Positions 63,022-64,000 of a stretch of 64,000 nt of DNA are shown here, one piece after another. Positions within the stretch are counted from its first letter, which is position 1; each line of letters begins with the position of its first letter. The notes under the pieces were generated by a model. It was not told the DNA's origin and searched no databases. It saw only the letters and a program-made list of their open reading frames with translations. This DNA is from Branchiostoma floridae (lineage: Eukaryota; Chordata; Leptocardii; Amphioxiformes; Branchiostomatidae): contig NC_049979.1 of the NCBI RefSeq assembly GCF_000003815.2, positions 12,624,766 through 12,688,765 of the forward strand, in the 5' to 3' direction. The translations under genes and the position numbers were made by a program.

Positions 63022-64000
63022 CAATATGATGTTCATTTGCATAATTAGATTTAATCTATATGCTGTCTTTCCTCAAGTACAAATGTCAAAAGTACACATG
63101 GAACCTAAAACCAAGGTCCGTCTAACGTTAGCTAAAACCGAGGATGTAATAACCCTTACGAAGGTAATGACTTTGACTTTAGGTTATTGAATATTGACCA
63201 TGAGACAAGTATAATGCAATACTGAAAGCGTTTACTTTTGCGACCTAGATCAGCTCCTTATCGACCGACTAAATTTTGACGCCAGTAGACATTGTGGGTG
63301 GAGGATGGCTGTCCAACACCCCGAGGAGGAGTGGGATCCTCTGAAGTACCGTGCTGGTCACATGGCTCTGTTTTGATATGTGTCGGTTTCTCCCACAATG
63401 CACGACGGTGTGCAACATACACACATCATCACGTGACGAGTGGAGTTGGGAAGAGGTGGCGCCATGATGGTGGGTGGGAGTCGTAGTTTTCTCGATCTTT
63501 TTGCGATTTCTGTGTCATGAATCCTTCCAATTTCTTACTTCAACTTTTCCTCAACACAGGACGGACTGGATGACAGCCCTGACTTGTTGGCTGAAGACGA
63601 AAACAAGGTACGTTGGAACGTCTTTTCCGAAGAGCATAGCGGGGAGGTCAAGGGCCACCGTGGCCTGCACCCCTGTGCAAACTTCCAGCATTTCAACGCG
63701 TCGGCTATGAAGGGGCGTTACCGAGGCCATAGGAGAAGCTTCACTAAAGAAAGCTGCATTTGATTCGAAAAGTTGATTATAAGAGGAACTCCATAGACGA
63801 CATATGCCGTAACTGTACTGTGTTGTTTCACCGAGAGGAAGTCGCCCCTCCCCACTTCCTGTTCATAGTGACATACCAGAAGACGAGCAAAGACTTCTAG
63901 AAGCAAACAGTGAGAATGATGTTTGGCCTTCCTTCAATCAGTCTTCAGTTTTCATTTCAAAATTTAGCAAAAATGTTGCTTGAATATCTGGGATCAGGCG
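63022..64000. repeat. Copy 2 of the sorting nexin promoter/exon 1-2 block
   Basis: Near-identical to 60226-61226 and running off the right edge of the window. The start ATGATG is at 63464-63469 and the second exon at 63560-63607; both are intact and identical in protein sequence to copy 1. Confidence 0.95.
63464..63607 (+). CDS. SNX6: Second copy of sorting nexin exons 1-2 (allele or tandem duplicate)
   Basis: ATGATG (63464-63469) and exon 63560-63607 encode MMDGLDDSPDLLAEDENK as in the first copy, with the same acceptor and donor. Because it follows a gap and its flanks repeat the first copy, it is more likely the other allele than a separate gene. If it is real, it would be the 5' end of a tandem SNX5/6 paralogue continuing past 64000. 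Confidence 0.7.

Overview
This is eukaryotic, intron-rich genomic DNA. It carries about five and a half genes whose proteins align well with vertebrate orthologues as I know them. Short introns, vertebrate-like exon phases, abundant small foldback transposons and strong enrichment of the palindrome TACATGTA suggest an invertebrate deuterostome, most likely a lancelet (Branchiostoma). The organism is an inference; no sequence search was possible.

Layout. (1) 116-13768, + strand: the last 28 coding exons of a HEATR5 (HEATR5A/B, Laa1-type) gene, entering from the left edge, with a long 3' UTR. (2) About 15.3-20.3 kb: gene-free, with a LINE relic, a MITE, an N gap and a striking GC-rich 76-bp inverted repeat. 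(3) 20297-22599, +: CCDC97, 4 exons, with four AGGTCA half-sites just before its ATG. (4) 25818-29149, -: DESI2, 5 exons, with a promoter containing a CRE. (5) 32096-35851, -: a ZNF410-type six-finger protein, 8 coding exons. Its 5' end faces XPO1 across about 6 kb that holds nested MITEs. (6) 43160-56377, +: XPO1/CRM1, complete in 29 coding exons, with a GC-AG intron, a tandem acceptor and a possible 24-codon alternative extension. (7) 60687-62259, +: the 5' end of an SNX5/SNX6-type sorting nexin. Its promoter and first two exons appear again at 63022-64000.

The genes are housekeeping functions, not an operon-like system: endosome/Golgi trafficking (HEATR5, SNX5/6), splicing-associated CCDC97, ubiquitin/SUMO removal (DESI2), transcription (ZNF410) and nuclear export (XPO1). 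Human HEATR5A, SNX6 and ZNF410 lie on chromosome 14, and HEATR5B and XPO1 on chromosome 2p, so this block looks like a single-copy ancestor of a vertebrate paralogon.

Assembly caution: there are four N gaps. Direct repeats flank the gap at 46560 and the one at 59371. Sequence after the 62459 gap repeats sequence from before it. The pattern at 58.7-64.0 kb is best explained by a second allele wedged into the scaffold. I found no credible novel multi-gene system. The most unusual unexplained structures are the 76-bp inverted repeat pair, the nested transposon at 41.6-42.7 kb and the clustered AGGTCA sites.
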